A stretch of 64,000 nt of DNA from Xylona heveae TC161 (lineage: Eukaryota > Ascomycota > Xylonomycetes > Xylonales > Xylonaceae), in assembly GCF_001619985.1 (NCBI RefSeq), contig NW_017264194.1:2227511-2291510 (forward strand), read 5' to 3'. The position numbers were made by a program, and so were the translations under genes. Position 1 is the first letter of the stretch. Every line of letters begins with the position of its first letter. This document shows positions 44,728-55,979 of the stretch, piece after piece. The notes under the pieces are model-generated. The model searched no databases, was not told the origin of the DNA, and saw only the letters and a program-made list of their open reading frames with translations.

Positions 44728-45662
44728 AAAATGCGTCGAGAAAACTTTAAATTCGAGTCTACATAATTTTTTAGCTACTGTTTCTAATAATCTTTTACAT
44801 ATACTTGTCTCTTATGGATATTTTGTGAGCGGTCCATACAGTATCGATTCTACCTGCATTATCTGCAACGGGCTGAAATGCCTCAACTTTTTGTGCAAGT
44901 CCTCAGAGCCTTACTGTGGCTTTTTTCCATGCACGATGACCCAAAACTCAACAACCCCGCTCATTTATGTGGAATCAAGTTCTGCGATGGAGCCTCAATG
45001 CAAAGGATCACGCGACATGTGAAGCTGTGCTGCATGGAAAAAGAAGTCGCTCAGTAAGCCGATAGAGAGAACCAATGTACAACGGCATGAAGCATGATGA
45101 TGATGATGATGATGATGGTAGACAGCATAAGTTAGCTCGTAATGACATAACCAGAATGCATAAGTCGTAAATTCCAATGCCGGCTTAGCCAGGCTCCTCC
45201 ATAGTTGGCTTCAACTACCGATTACATCTTGGTTGGCGTAGGTGCCAAGTCGGATTCCGACAACATTTTCCGTTCATGTGCATTCCATTGTACTCTGTCC
45301 CGAGCTCCCACCACCGAAACTGCCCCACGTTTTTGCGTGCACTTACAACATCATCATTATCGCTGCAACCTCTCCGCGAAATTCACACCCTCTATCTTAC
45401 TTTCTCTCTGCCAAGCGTCAATCACATACTTGCAGAAATACATACGCATGAAATTATCCATCTAAGCCTTTCTCATCTCCTCGACGGCTCCCCGCAACAC
45501 TCTATCGCTTCACCTTATTATCACCCCACATTTCGAGCCGAAGCGTCCAAAACTGCTTCTTACCTGATACCCCATCTTCTGGTGTCCTCTGGTTTCACAT
45601 ACTCTATTCATATTCCTCCTCCATAAAATCTCTACGCAAAAGAAATTAGTGATACAGAGAGG
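44728..45662. other. Intergenic region with (GAT)n run
   Basis: 935 bases. A (GAT)8 microsatellite lies at 45094-45117. The last 300 bases are C-rich leader sequence of ypi1. No gene recognised. Confidence 0.55.
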
Positions 45663-46359
45663 ATGGACAACTCCGCCATCAACGGGCGCGCACGCCCCAC
45701 CTCCCCGGCCGTTGGCACGGGCAGCGCAACGCAAACTCAACCTGCTACTCGACAGCCTCGCGTGCATGCAACCTTACGTCTTCGCGGCGCAGCACCGTCG
45801 TCGAGGGATCGACACATCCAGTGGGACGAGAGTGTCATCGATAATGAAGGAATGGGCAAGAAGTCATCCAAGGGTGCGTTGTGGCCACTCTGCCTTCCCG
45901 TCCCTTTACCTCCCTCTTCCTGTTGCTTCTAAACGCAAACACTGGAGTTAAATACAGTCTTCATAATTCCATGCTCTTATCTGCACTTAATATGCAAGTC
46001 TCACAAAAAAAACTAACTCGCTCTCTTTTTTGTCTCTAGTATGCTGCATATACCACAAGCCCCGTGCCGCTGGCGAATCCTCCTCTGAAGAAGACTCCGA
46101 CTCGTCATCTTCGTCCTCGGACAGCGACAATAGCGACAGTGAGCCAGATACCAGCCGCGCCATGCCCGCCGGGGGTGGTGGTGCTCGCAGTCGAGGCCGG
46201 CGACGACACCACCACCATGGTCACGGAGATGATGATCACGATGGGTGCGGCGGGCCGGGACACAATAAAGGAAAGGACAAACAAAGGGATTACAGTCCTA
46301 ATGCCTATGAACGTATGCCGAAATATAAAACATCGTCTTCGGCGGCGCAGAAGCCGTGA
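45663..46359 (+). CDS. ypi1: Ypi1, type-1 phosphatase regulator (inhibitor-3 / PPP1R11)
   Basis: Two exons, 45663-45873 and 46040-46359, in phase, 176 aa. Conserved core: [21 protein letters not shown], then [27 protein letters not shown] is a variant RVxF PP1-docking motif, and KVCCIYHKP is the family signature. The intron splits the core exactly at K|V. After it come an acidic Ser run, a basic/His stretch ([16 protein letters not shown]) and [12 protein letters not shown]. Ypi1 binds and regulates the Glc7 PP1 phosphatase, with roles in glycogen, ion balance and mitosis; in yeast it supports nuclear Glc7 with Sds22. Confidence 0.9.
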
Positions 46360-46774
46360 TAAAATATTGAATTGTTGCGGCGCCATGGAACGGCTTCCTT
46401 TACTGAGTGGCTAGTACACCCGGCATTTTTATGACTTTCTGTCTTCAAGACTGTCTTCCTCTTTCTTTCTAGGAAGATTATCTGGTTTTCTGTTTCCTTT
46501 TCCGGCTCTTCTCCTTCCCAAAATGTGTTCCCCCCGGTTAGAGAGCGCGGCGTTGGACTGGTGTTAATGCTTTGCTTTCAACTACGTGGGTTGAAAAACC
46601 ATCAGAAATGTTACGATGAAGAATCCATCACGCTATTCCGGAGTCATTTCTCAATTTGTTTCTTCATTCGTCATTCAAATTATTCGGCCCGCTATATTTT
46701 CATTTGGCCTCAATTTCAGTCTCAATTAAACAAAGGCAATAAAAGACTGCCCCATACATATCCATATGCTTTTG
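46360..46774. other. Convergent 3'-3' region
   Basis: 415 bases holding the 3' UTRs of ypi1 and the kinase-like gene. Nothing else recognised. Confidence 0.6.
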
Positions 46775-47833
46775 CTAAGAATTGAGTAAATCAACAAGCA
46801 CTGACAAGCCTTGCAAGTCACCTTCAAGAGTCTCTGCCACCGACTCGTCGACAAAGCCCCGGGTATAGCCTCCGCCATAATCAATCAGCCATAAATCATC
46901 ATTATAATCCACAAGGATATTGTCAGTTTTGGCGTCTCCCCACACGATTCCAGCTGCGTGCAATTGTGATAGCATATGAATAACCTGACGATGCCATTTG
47001 AGCTTAAGGTCCTTGGATACTGGGGTAATGGACCTTAAAACGTCTGCTAATGTATTTCTGTGCTCAATGTATGTGAGCAGAAGTCCGGATATACCCGCGC
47101 TGTCTCCATACCGCACCAATCCATGAAGAACAGGTACGTTTATCTGAACGTCCAGCCCGCTTTGTCGAAGGCGAAAAAGTGTTTCAATCTCTCTTCCAAT
47201 GTGTCTATCCATTCCGCGAGGCGAGGGTTTGAAAAAATAGGCCTCCTCTCCGACGAAGACCTTGGTCGGCCGTGCAACGACATAGTACGGAACGGTCCAG
47301 TCAATCTTCACTTCTGATGGGTCCACTCGAGGAATATTTTCCGCAAGGCGCTCGATCGATTCAGACAGTGTAATATTCGGAACAAGGAACGGCGCGTTGC
47401 GCATATCCTCGACAATTTGAACAGCGGTTAATTCTCCGTCAGCTATGACCAGTTCGAGGGAAAAGGTGTTTGGGTTGAAGTAGTCGAATAGATTTTGGGG
47501 TTGGCATTTCGTCTCTGGTGGTGCCAGCGTAGCAAACTGTGTCAAGCACGCTGCTATTACCCAGTCGCTCATTTTCTCCACGGGATCGCCAGTCTCAGCA
47601 TTACTGTCATCTGATTCGAGGAGCGAAAACAAATGGAGATATTCGTTCATGGTCTGGACGGGTGCTCCTTTGAGGCTGGATTCCGAGACACTGATACAGA
47701 ATCGATGATCATTGTGCATGACTACTATGAATACACTCGTATCGTCCGGAATAGAGATAAAACCGACGACATCGTCAAACTGTTCGTCAGCGGAATGCGT
47801 GCCCGGCAGTTTTTCAGTACCCATAGAAGTCAT
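46775..47833 (-). CDS. Fungal-type protein-kinase-like protein, 352 aa
   Basis: Single exon. The first ~185 residues match no domain I know. The kinase-like part begins near YYVVARPTKVFVGEEAYFFKPS (candidate ATP-site Lys in FFKPS), then GREIETLFRLRQSG (candidate helix-C Glu), LLLTYIEHRNTLADVL as hinge, LSQLHAAGIVWGDAKTDNILVD as catalytic loop (Asp and Asn present, HRD replaced by WGD) and WLIDYGGGYTRG, where DYG replaces DFG. It ends about 30 residues after that, so the C-lobe is very short and lacks the usual APE and helix F-I regions. The main catalytic residues remain, so activity is possible. It resembles the large lineage-specific kinase-like families of filamentous fungi, which have no known role. 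Confidence 0.65.
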   Translation of the reverse strand: MTSMGTEKLPGTHSADEQFDDVVGFISIPDDTSVFIVVMHNDHRFCISVSESSLKGAPVQTMNEYLHLFSLLESDDSNAETGDPVEKMSDWVIAACLTQFATLAPPETKCQPQNLFDYFNPNTFSLELVIADGELTAVQIVEDMRNAPFLVPNITLSESIERLAENIPRVDPSEVKIDWTVPYYVVARPTKVFVGEEAYFFKPSPRGMDRHIGREIETLFRLRQSGLDVQINVPVLHGLVRYGDSAGISGLLLTYIEHRNTLADVLRSITPVSKDLKLKWHRQVIHMLSQLHAAGIVWGDAKTDNILVDYNDDLWLIDYGGGYTRGFVDESVAETLEGDLQGLSVLVDLLNS

Positions 47834-48460
47834 TGTGGAAATTGACGGGTCAGTGAGGATTTAGTGAGAGTTCCTTGCAACATAGGATGCTGAAATCACT
47901 CTGTTGTAGAGATGGAGAATCACGAAAGGTCGAGGAATTCAAAGTTCTTTGTAAAGGATAATTTTGTTCACGCCGAAGATTTTAAAGTCGGAGTGATGGA
48001 GACCAAAGAAGACCGGACCACATGGTTCAACTTGGTAGGCGACTCCTCTGTGATGCGTTGTCAAACCATATAATTACCTCTTTCATTCACAAGTCAAAAC
48101 CGAGCTGCATATTGGCCGCGCATAACTTTCATTCAAATTGTCCATTATTGGAATGTTTGGGGATTGACAAATTAGGAATGGTCGCTTGTTGCTTCAGCCG
48201 CGCGGATGAGAGATGTGACATTTGTGGCTACCTCGAGCGCCGTAGCTTCACGCGAGCGCTACTCTCCGTTTGGCCCAAAAGTAAACAATCCACCCTTCGC
48301 CAATTATCCAACGTCAACACTGCCCGCATTTCGATTTTATCTGAAGCGCACCGGGCGCGCAACGGTGTCGCAGCCCCTGTTTCATCAGGCGGAACTTTGA
48401 GGTCCCCATTTCGCGTTATTTGAGCCTTGTCGGATTCCATTTTTAAATGTTCTTATGCAA
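47834..48460. other. Divergent promoter region kinase-like / sgo1
   Basis: 627 bases. A short open frame at 48022-48423 has no family resemblance. The part next to sgo1 is GC-rich with several GCGCG/CGCG strings. No RNA gene seen. Confidence 0.55.
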
Positions 48461-51049
48461 ATGGCACGCCTTAACGAACCCCCGCCCCCAGTCGAGACTA
48501 TTGACAGTCGTAAGTGGAAAGAAGATCGTTTGCAGAATGACGCCAGAGTCACAAATTAACTACTTCTTAGTGAGACGACGTTTTATTAGACAAAATCGGG
48601 AAGTAATAAAGTGAGTTACGGAGTGCAGGTCTTATCAATTCACAACAATATTTGCTGATCTGCAAAGGGCAAACTCTGCGCAGTCCCTTCGAATCCGCGA
48701 GCTTGAAAGCGAGATTTCTGCCCTTATATCCGAGAACATCTCTTTCCGAGAAGAAATAGTGAGGTTACAAGTGGAAGCGGCGCGAGCCAAAAACCGTACC
48801 GACAATGTCGACAATATCAAACTGCAGCTGGAACATAAGATACAGGAGATTAGTGCCATGCTTGCCGACCTCGGTGTTTCTAAGCATCAAGAAAGACGAT
48901 CGAGTAGGGGTTCTATTGCCAACAGCTCTCCTAAAGCTGTACGGCCGGACAGACAATGGAAAAACTTCATGCGCCTATCAGGAGGTACAAGCGGATTAGA
49001 GGGAACTCTCCCGCCAATTGTTGAAGGGAAATACTACCCACGAAAGACTCTCGAGTAAGTTGCCTCCCAGATGCGTTCAATGGCACTGGATAATTCTGAC
49101 ACAATGAAGCGCGGAAGAGATTGAAGCGGTGATGGAGGAAGAGCTGGGTTGCGACTCGCCCGACCTGGGCCCTCCACCGATGGCTCATTTAGATGACGAG
49201 GAGGGAAATTTCGACCAAGCAGACGAGGAAGAGGCTCCTGTTGAGTCAAAGTTTCAAGATATGGACGACGTTGGAGTGCTTCCGCCCAATCTTGAGACCC
49301 GGAGAAAACGGAGAGATTCAAAAGCCTTGCTGTATGCACAGGGATTCATTGATCATCGCATAGGCGAATCAGCGGCTTCGTTGTTCCCTCCTTCTGAAGG
49401 TTCGGTGGGGCAGGCCTTCAAGATGGGAGCAAAGCGTAAGCTCGCTGTACGTGAAAACGAAGACCGGATTCATGGCGCATCAGAAGCCGAGGACGATGCA
49501 TTCGGCTCCAAGGGACGTGAATCTCCGGTTCATACCAAGGATCACGAGGCTCAATTAAATGAGAGCCCGCGCAAAAAGAGCGAGACTAGTCAAGCAGCAT
49601 CTGCAGCTCGTACACTGAGTGGCCAACGACCCGACTTGCGGAATAACCCCGCATCTTTGGAAGGAAGGAAAGTTCTGGGACAAAGTAAGCACTTATTTAT
49701 TATGTGACTACTTCGCTTGCGCTAACTTCTCCCAAGAAAATGTCAACACCGATCCCGTTGTATCTCCGGTAAAGAAGCGTGTCCAGGACAAAGGTCTTGA
49801 GCATGAAAAGCCTCTCAAAGCGGAGAAAGGCGCCAAAAAGACTCGCCGAAACGTTCGCATAGAGGAAAGTAAGCCAGCCGTAACAAAGATTGAGCTTCCA
49901 AAAGAGGCCGACCGCCCTCAATCGCAACTTGAAGATGAGAGAGAAGATTCTCGTGCGCTACACCCAAAGACTCCGGCTACAGAATCCCTCTCTCCTGGAA
50001 GCTCCGCGGCTTCGTCGATACGCACGGAATCCAAATACACCCCACCGCCTAGCGACCTCGTCCATGCGACCCACTCAACGGATGCTACTAACGGCGGAAG
50101 GGCAGCCAGAAGACAGCGAGCTGCAGTTAGCTACGCAGAACCCAGCCTGCGGGCCAAGATGAGGAGACCGTCGGGTGCTCTAACAGATGCCGTTGGAGCA
50201 GAGAAACGGCGCAGGCAGGAAGAAGAGGCGAAGAGGCTCAAGAGTTATGACGGTGTTCAGGATGACAATACTACCCATGAGCACAACGAAAAGCGAAGCT
50301 TGGAGTTCTTAAGGCGGGACGATCAAGCTGAGCCCGCGCGGTCGTATCAGGTCTCAGAGGCTGAAGGTCATAATACGGCAAACGGAACCGACCCTGCGAG
50401 CCCCTTAAGCAAGAAGACCCCAGCCATTACCGAGGAGCTTCCTCCAACAGTGGTCACAGAACGGCGAAGACGTTCATCAGCCATGCACAGATATAGCGGT
50501 ACTTCCGAGCAGTCTGCCGAGACCGAGGCTGTACTACCGACTTCTTCAACGGGCGGGGCAACTATTGCCGCATTGATGAACGGTTCGAGGAACACGAAAA
50601 CAAAAACTTCAGAGGCACGTCGAAAAACCGACGCCTCTGCGCTTGAGCATCAGCATCCATCGGACAATATCGACATCTATGCGTTCAGTGAATCTGCTCA
50701 TCCTGCTCATCCTGAACCGACTGAGATCGAAGGCAAGTCTGCCCCATCACGTCGACACTCATCAGCCAATCTGGCGGCTGCTCCTCCTCCAAAATACGCA
50801 CTCCCCCATGAAAATAATAATTCAGCCGAGACGTCTCGACTAGAGAGATCTTCATCATCTGGATCACGCAGCAGGCTTAAGAACGACAGGCGTAGCGCCG
50901 ATGATGGCGAGGGTGATCCAGAAACGAAAAGGGAGTCAAAGCCGTCTGGCGGCCTATCCAGAGGCCTTTTTACAGATTTACAAGATTCTCATCAAATGAC
51001 GACCAGGGGCGAGAGGGCCGCTTCGAGGAGAAGAAGTATGATGCTTTGA
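48461..51049 (+). CDS. sgo1: Shugoshin
   Basis: Five exons, 48461-48509, 48571-48610, 48668-49054, 49110-49684 and 49737-51049, in phase, 787 aa. The N-terminus MARLNEPPPPVETIDSL RRRFIRQNREVIKANSAQSL then RIRELESEISALISEN is the shugoshin coiled coil that dimerises and binds PP2A-B56. The C-terminal basic box is at about residues 473-495 (RRQRAAVSYAEPSLRAKMRRP), which reads the centromeric H2A phosphomark. Between them is a long charged disordered stretch. It guards centromeric cohesion and helps load the chromosomal passenger complex. The first two exons are tiny (49 and 40 bases). The stop codon lies inside an 8-bp tandem repeat. Confidence 0.9.
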
Positions 51050-51071
51050 TGCTTTGATCCTTTGATCCTTT
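51040..51071. repeat. Four 8-bp tandem units spanning the sgo1 stop codon
   Basis: GATGCTTT twice, then GATCCTTT twice. The sgo1 TGA stop (51047-51049) bridges the first two units, so unit-number change would not shift the main frame before the stop. Confidence 0.8.
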
Positions 51072-52692
51072 GATGGTTAGAGGTACTGCTTTATGTATGA
51101 CTCTGAATGAAATTCGGCGTTTGAATGGATTGATAAAATTAATTCCCCATTTTCAGAGAGATTTTTTTTCCCACTCTCTTGTTTGGGTGTCTTATTTATT
51201 TGCTCTCCTTTGGATGTCATCTCTCTCTCTCTCTGGATTATGGCGTTGGACTATAGCGAGATGCTCATGCCAGGCAACGCTGTTCCGGCAGTGTTTTTAA
51301 AGGCCTGCATGGGTCTTGGGGCTTGGGGGTACTTAGATTCTTTGTCACTTTGTGTGTGTATGATACCAAATAAGTATTACTTTGTGCTGCTGTGCATGAT
51401 CTCTTTCCCATCTAGCTGATTCTTTGAGCATGAATCTCTCTTTTCCATCTAACTACATGAATCCATGATGCTTTGAGCATATATATATACATATCAAGAT
51501 TTTGCCAACAAGCTATCATCCCAGAAGTGCCTCCCTAGACCCTATAATCTCAGGAAGTCAGGGAAAAACAGAAGTTGGAACAAAGTGTAAGATACGTGGA
51601 CATTTGGACACAGGATATTTGGATATTTGGGACATTTGGGACATTTTCGTCAGATGGACTGGCTGCTGAAAATGACATTTGGAGTTCTAAATGGACAAGG
51701 ATTCTCGTACAATCTAGCGTGCTTTCCTTTTTCCTTTTCCTTTTTCTTTTTCGTCTTCTTTTTCTTTTTCTTTTTCTTTTTGGTATATTTGAGTAAGGGC
51801 CGTGCGGCCGTGCCGTGCCTCGTAAGTTGTAACTGTGTAAGTGATACCTGAGGTATGAGGTATGAGGTACACCGTACACCGTACGCAGGGCAGTAGCAAG
51901 TAGCAAGTAGCAAGCCGGGAAATTGAAAATTGGAAATTGGAAGAAAGCGGGGTAGGAGTTCCGAGTGATAGCTAGGCTATAGCTATGTATGTATATATCA
52001 AAGTATCCTGGACGTGCACAAAGAAAAACCCAAGGTGCATCCCCCTTTGGCAGAGGCTCAGAGCGTTCTACCCCGCGATATATATGCAGCATGCAGCATG
52101 CAGCATGCAGCCACAGCCCGCTGGACTGTCTGTCTGTGTGGCTGTCATCTGTCATGCGTGTGACGTGCTGACGTATTGACATGCTGACATGCGGGGCGCT
52201 TAAAGGGGTCTGGGTTCTCTGGAACAACGTCACAACGTCACAACGTCACAACGCCATGGTCGTTTGTTTGGTCGGTCGGTCTGGTCTGGAGCCAGCCGCC
52301 GTGAGTCTGTGAGTCCGTGAGTCTGTGAGTCCGTGAGTCCGTGATACTTTGACATTTATACATTAGGATATATATGCATGATGCATCACAAAGCCATTTG
52401 CCAGCGGCCAGCGGCCAGTGGCCAGCCTTTTTGAGGCAATTAGAAATGTGCGAATTTGTGGATTTGTGGCTTTGTGGATTTGTAACAGAGAGGCCCGCTC
52501 CTAAAATGTAATATTCATGCTAGTGACTAGTCAAAATCTGGATGTTGAATCCTCCAAACTAAACTAGTTCCAAACTGCTGATAGATCATACTGTGTACGA
52601 AGTACCTCGTGTTGTAATGTGAGAGATTAACTTCACAAAATACATCGAGACATAAACTGCTAATATATATAGACGTGGACCATTAAATTCAT
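51050..52692. other. Convergent 3'-3' region, dense in short tandem repeats
   Basis: 1.64 kb between the sgo1 and amylase 3' ends, with no credible gene. Distinct repeats: (CT)n 51218-51234; GACATTTGG-type units 51599-51650; (TTTTTC)n 51755-51780; TATGAGG and CACCGTA repeats 51852-51886; AGTAGCA x3 51892-51915; GCAGCAT x4 52084-52110; the ACGTCAC series 52227-52250; GTGAGTCYGT x4-5 52301-52343. Confidence 0.7.
52161..52248. repeat. Five TGACGT/ACGTCA motifs in 88 bases
   Basis: TGACGT at 52161 and 52169 on the plus strand; ACGTCA (the reverse complement) at 52227, 52235 and 52243 in a perfect 8-bp array. TGACGT is the ATF/CREB half-site core. The cluster sits between two 3' ends, not in an obvious promoter. 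Confidence 0.6.
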
Positions 52693-54203
52693 TTACTGTT
52701 GCAGCAAGGCTTCTGGCAGGCCCTCATAGAGGCTGACACAAATGGTGCCGCCGCTTTGAACCTGGTAAGTGTTGCTGTCAAAGACACTTTGGTAGTTAGT
52801 GCCCTGGGGCATGTTGGTGTTAAAGCAGGTGGAGCCGCTGTAGGAGCTACCCTGGTTGGAGGTGAGAACAATCAATTTGCCATTGGCACGGCTCCAAGCA
52901 TAGACCGTGTCAGTGTTGTAAAGATGGACGTGGTCATTGTTAGGAAGACCACCCAAACTATTCCTAGCATAGGTGAGTTTGGAAATGTGCTGGTAGATGT
53001 CGCCGTTGGTAGGGTATCCAGTGGGCCAGAGATCCTCGCGGTTGGCAGGGTTGGCACCACCATTGAAACCCTGCTCGGTGCCATAGTAGATGATGGGAAT
53101 GCCGCGGCCGAGAACGACATAAGCGAGGGCGCTTTTCAGCAAGGATGTATCGGGCTGTTGATTCAAAAAGCGCGGGTTGTCGTGGTTGTCGATGAAAGTA
53201 CCAAGAGTAGTGGGATCCTCAGCATACTCGCCAATCTGGTCATGGTCGTAAACAAAACGTCCAAAGGACTGACCCTGGACATAGGTGCGAGTGAGGGAAT
53301 ACCACATAGGGTAATTGAGCACACCCGGCAAAACTTTGGTATAGTTTCCAACGTATGATGGACTACCATCATACACTTCGCCGACAGCATAGGGGTTGCC
53401 GGCAGCACTGAGGAAGTCGGTCCAGTAGTCCATTTCCACGTGGTTGGCAGCATCAATACGCAGCCCGTCAATCTCGTACGTGGCCATGGTCCCCTTCACC
53501 CAGGTTTGGAAGGTGCTACGGATCTGTGAATTTGTAGTGACGAGGTCGGGGAGGTTGTTTGCAAGCCAGCAGTCTTCGACTTGGGTCTGGTTGTCGTCGT
53601 TGGGCGCGGTCAAGCAATATTGGTGGTAGGAGCTGTCCTGGCTCAAAAGAGAGGGCGAGTTTTCGGAGTAAGGTGAGCCCATGTCATTTACCACGGTGTC
53701 GATCATAACGAACATGCCCTTTTCCAAAGAAGAAGCGTGAGCGGGTACACATTGATAGCAAGAAATAAGTGGGGTAAATGCTTACCCTGTTGTGTGCATT
53801 CTGAACAAGGTCTTCCAGGTCTGCCTGGCTGCCGAAGTTACTATTGATTGAATTCAAATCTTGGGTCCAGTAACCGTGGTAGCCTGCGGGGTGGTCTGCT
53901 GCGTGTTAGCATCAGGATTGAATATATTGATAGAATTCTGCTCTTACTGTCCACAATGGGACTAATCCAGATGGCATTGAAACCCATTCCTTGGATATAA
54001 TCCAACTTTGATGAAAGACCGCTCCAGGTGCCTCCACAATATTCGCCGAGATCACCACAGGCATTTACACCCCCGGCAATACGGTCCGTCAGTGCTTGAT
54101 AGATGGTGCGAGATTTCCATTCATCAGTGCTTGCTGCAAGCGTGTAAAGAGGCAATGCCAGTAGAGATGCTACCCAAGCTGGGTAGGAAAGCATCTTTAC
54201 CAT
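52693..54203 (-). CDS. Secreted GH13 alpha-amylase (Taka-amylase type)
   Basis: Three exons, 54203-53948, 53898-53786 and 53718-52693, in phase, 464 aa. The signal peptide is MVKMLSYPAWVASLLALPLYTLAA; ATG 54194 is a second possible start. The barrel begins TDEWKSRTIYQALTDRIA. Catalytic residues are intact: nucleophile Asp212 in GLRIDAANH, acid/base Glu237 in AVGEVYDG, and Asp303 in FIDNHDNPRF, close to Taka-amylase 206/230/297. YHGYWTQDLNSIN and Cys pairs are as in the family. It hydrolyses internal alpha-1,4 bonds of starch outside the cell. There is no C-terminal starch-binding domain. Intron 1 ends in a NAGNAG acceptor, so the protein may be 463 or 464 aa. Confidence 0.93.
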
Positions 54204-54384
54204 ATTTCAAATAAGATGCAAAAATTTCTCAAAAGTAATGAAAGAATGAAAAAGATAAAAAAAGAGAGACAAAGTGAGACACTGAATACGTGTCTGAAGG
54301 AGTTTTTGAATAGGAAAGCACCCAAAGGAGAGAACACGACTGCAATTCCAAAGACAGGTCCTCTCTGGCAAAGAAGGCAGAGCA

Positions 54385-54392
54385 TATTTATA
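54385..54392 (-). promoter_or_regulatory. TATA box of the amylase gene
   Basis: TATAAATA on the minus strand, about 185 bases upstream of the amylase ATG and preceded by a run of T on that strand. A consensus core-promoter element. Confidence 0.55.
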
Positions 54393-54437
54393 AAAAAAAA
54401 ATTGCAATGGCCGCATGACAGTAATGAATGGCAGTGC

Positions 54438-54459
54438 CCCCGCCCCCAACCCATTTCCG
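54438..54459 (-). promoter_or_regulatory. Possible CreA and AmyR half-sites upstream of the amylase
   Basis: On the minus strand, CGGAAAT (54459-54453) resembles one half of the AmyR site, and GCGGGG (54443-54438) fits the CreA consensus SYGGRG. Both lie about 50-70 bp above the TATA box, a spacing fit for starch induction and glucose repression. They are short motifs and may be chance. Confidence 0.3.
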
Positions 54460-55532
54460 TATTCTCCTTGTACGGACCCACGCCTCATTTCCAATGGCAT
54501 CTTTTTCATCGATCCCAAAGAAGCATAACTTGTCATTCGGGCAAAAGAATGGCTGAGAAATAGTGTAATTGATCAGTTGTTGACATGGGTATATTCATTA
54601 TCAATCGAGCGAACAGCTAGCTGAAAATTAATCACACAAATTATTAGTTGAAGTGGGTTCACTCATTCTTCAAATCGTTTCAACTTTCGGCTTGTCCTCG
54701 CCTCAGCCACTATCACCTTCAATTTCACTTCGGAGGCACTAACTCTGTTCCAGACTCTCCACGTGAGTGCAATCTGCTCCAAGACCCATTTTATGGATCA
54801 ATACTCCATGTGGCCATGTGGCACAGTAGCATCCACATAGGGCTCACTACTCCGTAGACGCTGCCACTATTCGTTTTTGAGGTCATAGATTAATTTCTTT
54901 CCAGTGTCAAGCGAGCACCAATATTTGAAATAGAGAAGCCGTGTAGTCCGGCTCCGCACCTGATCGCGTTGCCATCGCCCCACAGCACAAAGGCCGTAGT
55001 GACTCTGCTAGGGTCAAGCATTGATTCTTGCAGATAGACCCTGCAGAATTTTCAGAGGGGCTATAGCGCAATTGCATCCGGCAGCCGTAGGCTCTAACAA
55101 AGCTGCTTAGCCTACAGCACGGCCCGCCTGATAAGCATGTCGCAGAGGCACCCCTCGCACTAACCACGAGGAAGCCATTTAATGCAACCCGAGACGTTAG
55201 TGCCGTGGGTCAGGGGAGAGCGGGATCGGGAAGTTGGAAGAACGGTAGCGGAATACGGCTGCAACAGCCTTAGCGCCGGGAGGAAAGCCAGTCACAGTGA
55301 TATTTGGTATTGATTGGATGCCACCTTGTTGCCCGTTTCTGTCTGTCACAAATACTTGTAATTTTGAAGCGCTCAGTGTGTGTCACTGTGTGATATGCCA
55401 TCTCACACAATAGGTGCCGCCGGCGGATGAGCTTTTTGTTATGTCATGGGACTGTAGATGCATGCACGGGCAGTAGTAATAGATGATCATTGGTCCCTCT
55501 TGCAGAGAAGCTATATTATGGCCCTTGCAGCT

Positions 55533-55575
55533 GTTGGTGTCGGCGTTGGTGTCGGCGTTGGTGTTGGTGATGGTG
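55533..55575. repeat. GTTGGTGTCGGC minisatellite
   Basis: About three and a half copies of a 12-bp unit GTTGGTGTCGGC, the last ones diverged (GTTGGTGTTGGTGATGGTG). Confidence 0.7.
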
Positions 55576-55979
55576 TCGTCCATGCTCTCCCCGAGTCGTC
55601 TCCCGCTTAGTCATTGACCATCACGAACAACGGACCGATCCGTATAGTCTGAATATCTGATGTTATGGATGAGTCTTTACCCCTCTTTTGTTGCAAAATC
55701 TTAGATGAAAGGGATTCCTAATCACATTCCAAAACTTGTCTAGCACTTACTAGCCTGATGGCTCTAGATCACCACCATATTGATAATAGAGCTTGACTGT
55801 GCCACCGCTAAAGAAGCGGCCCCCACAGACTAACAGACCACTTACTGAATCAACTGACATGGCAGGATGTCAGTTGACAGACTGGATCTTGTAATAATCT
55901 TTCAGGTTCAAGACTTGTACTGTAATGGGGCAAATGTACAGGATGCTCCTTATTCCGAAAGGACAGGTTCTATATTGTA

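Noticed and set aside
45094-45117. (GAT)8 as coding poly-Asp/Met tract
   Set aside because: No supported exon around it; plain microsatellite.
47060-47317. Plus-strand frame across the kinase-like gene
   Set aside because: Antisense shadow; the minus frame has clear kinase motifs.
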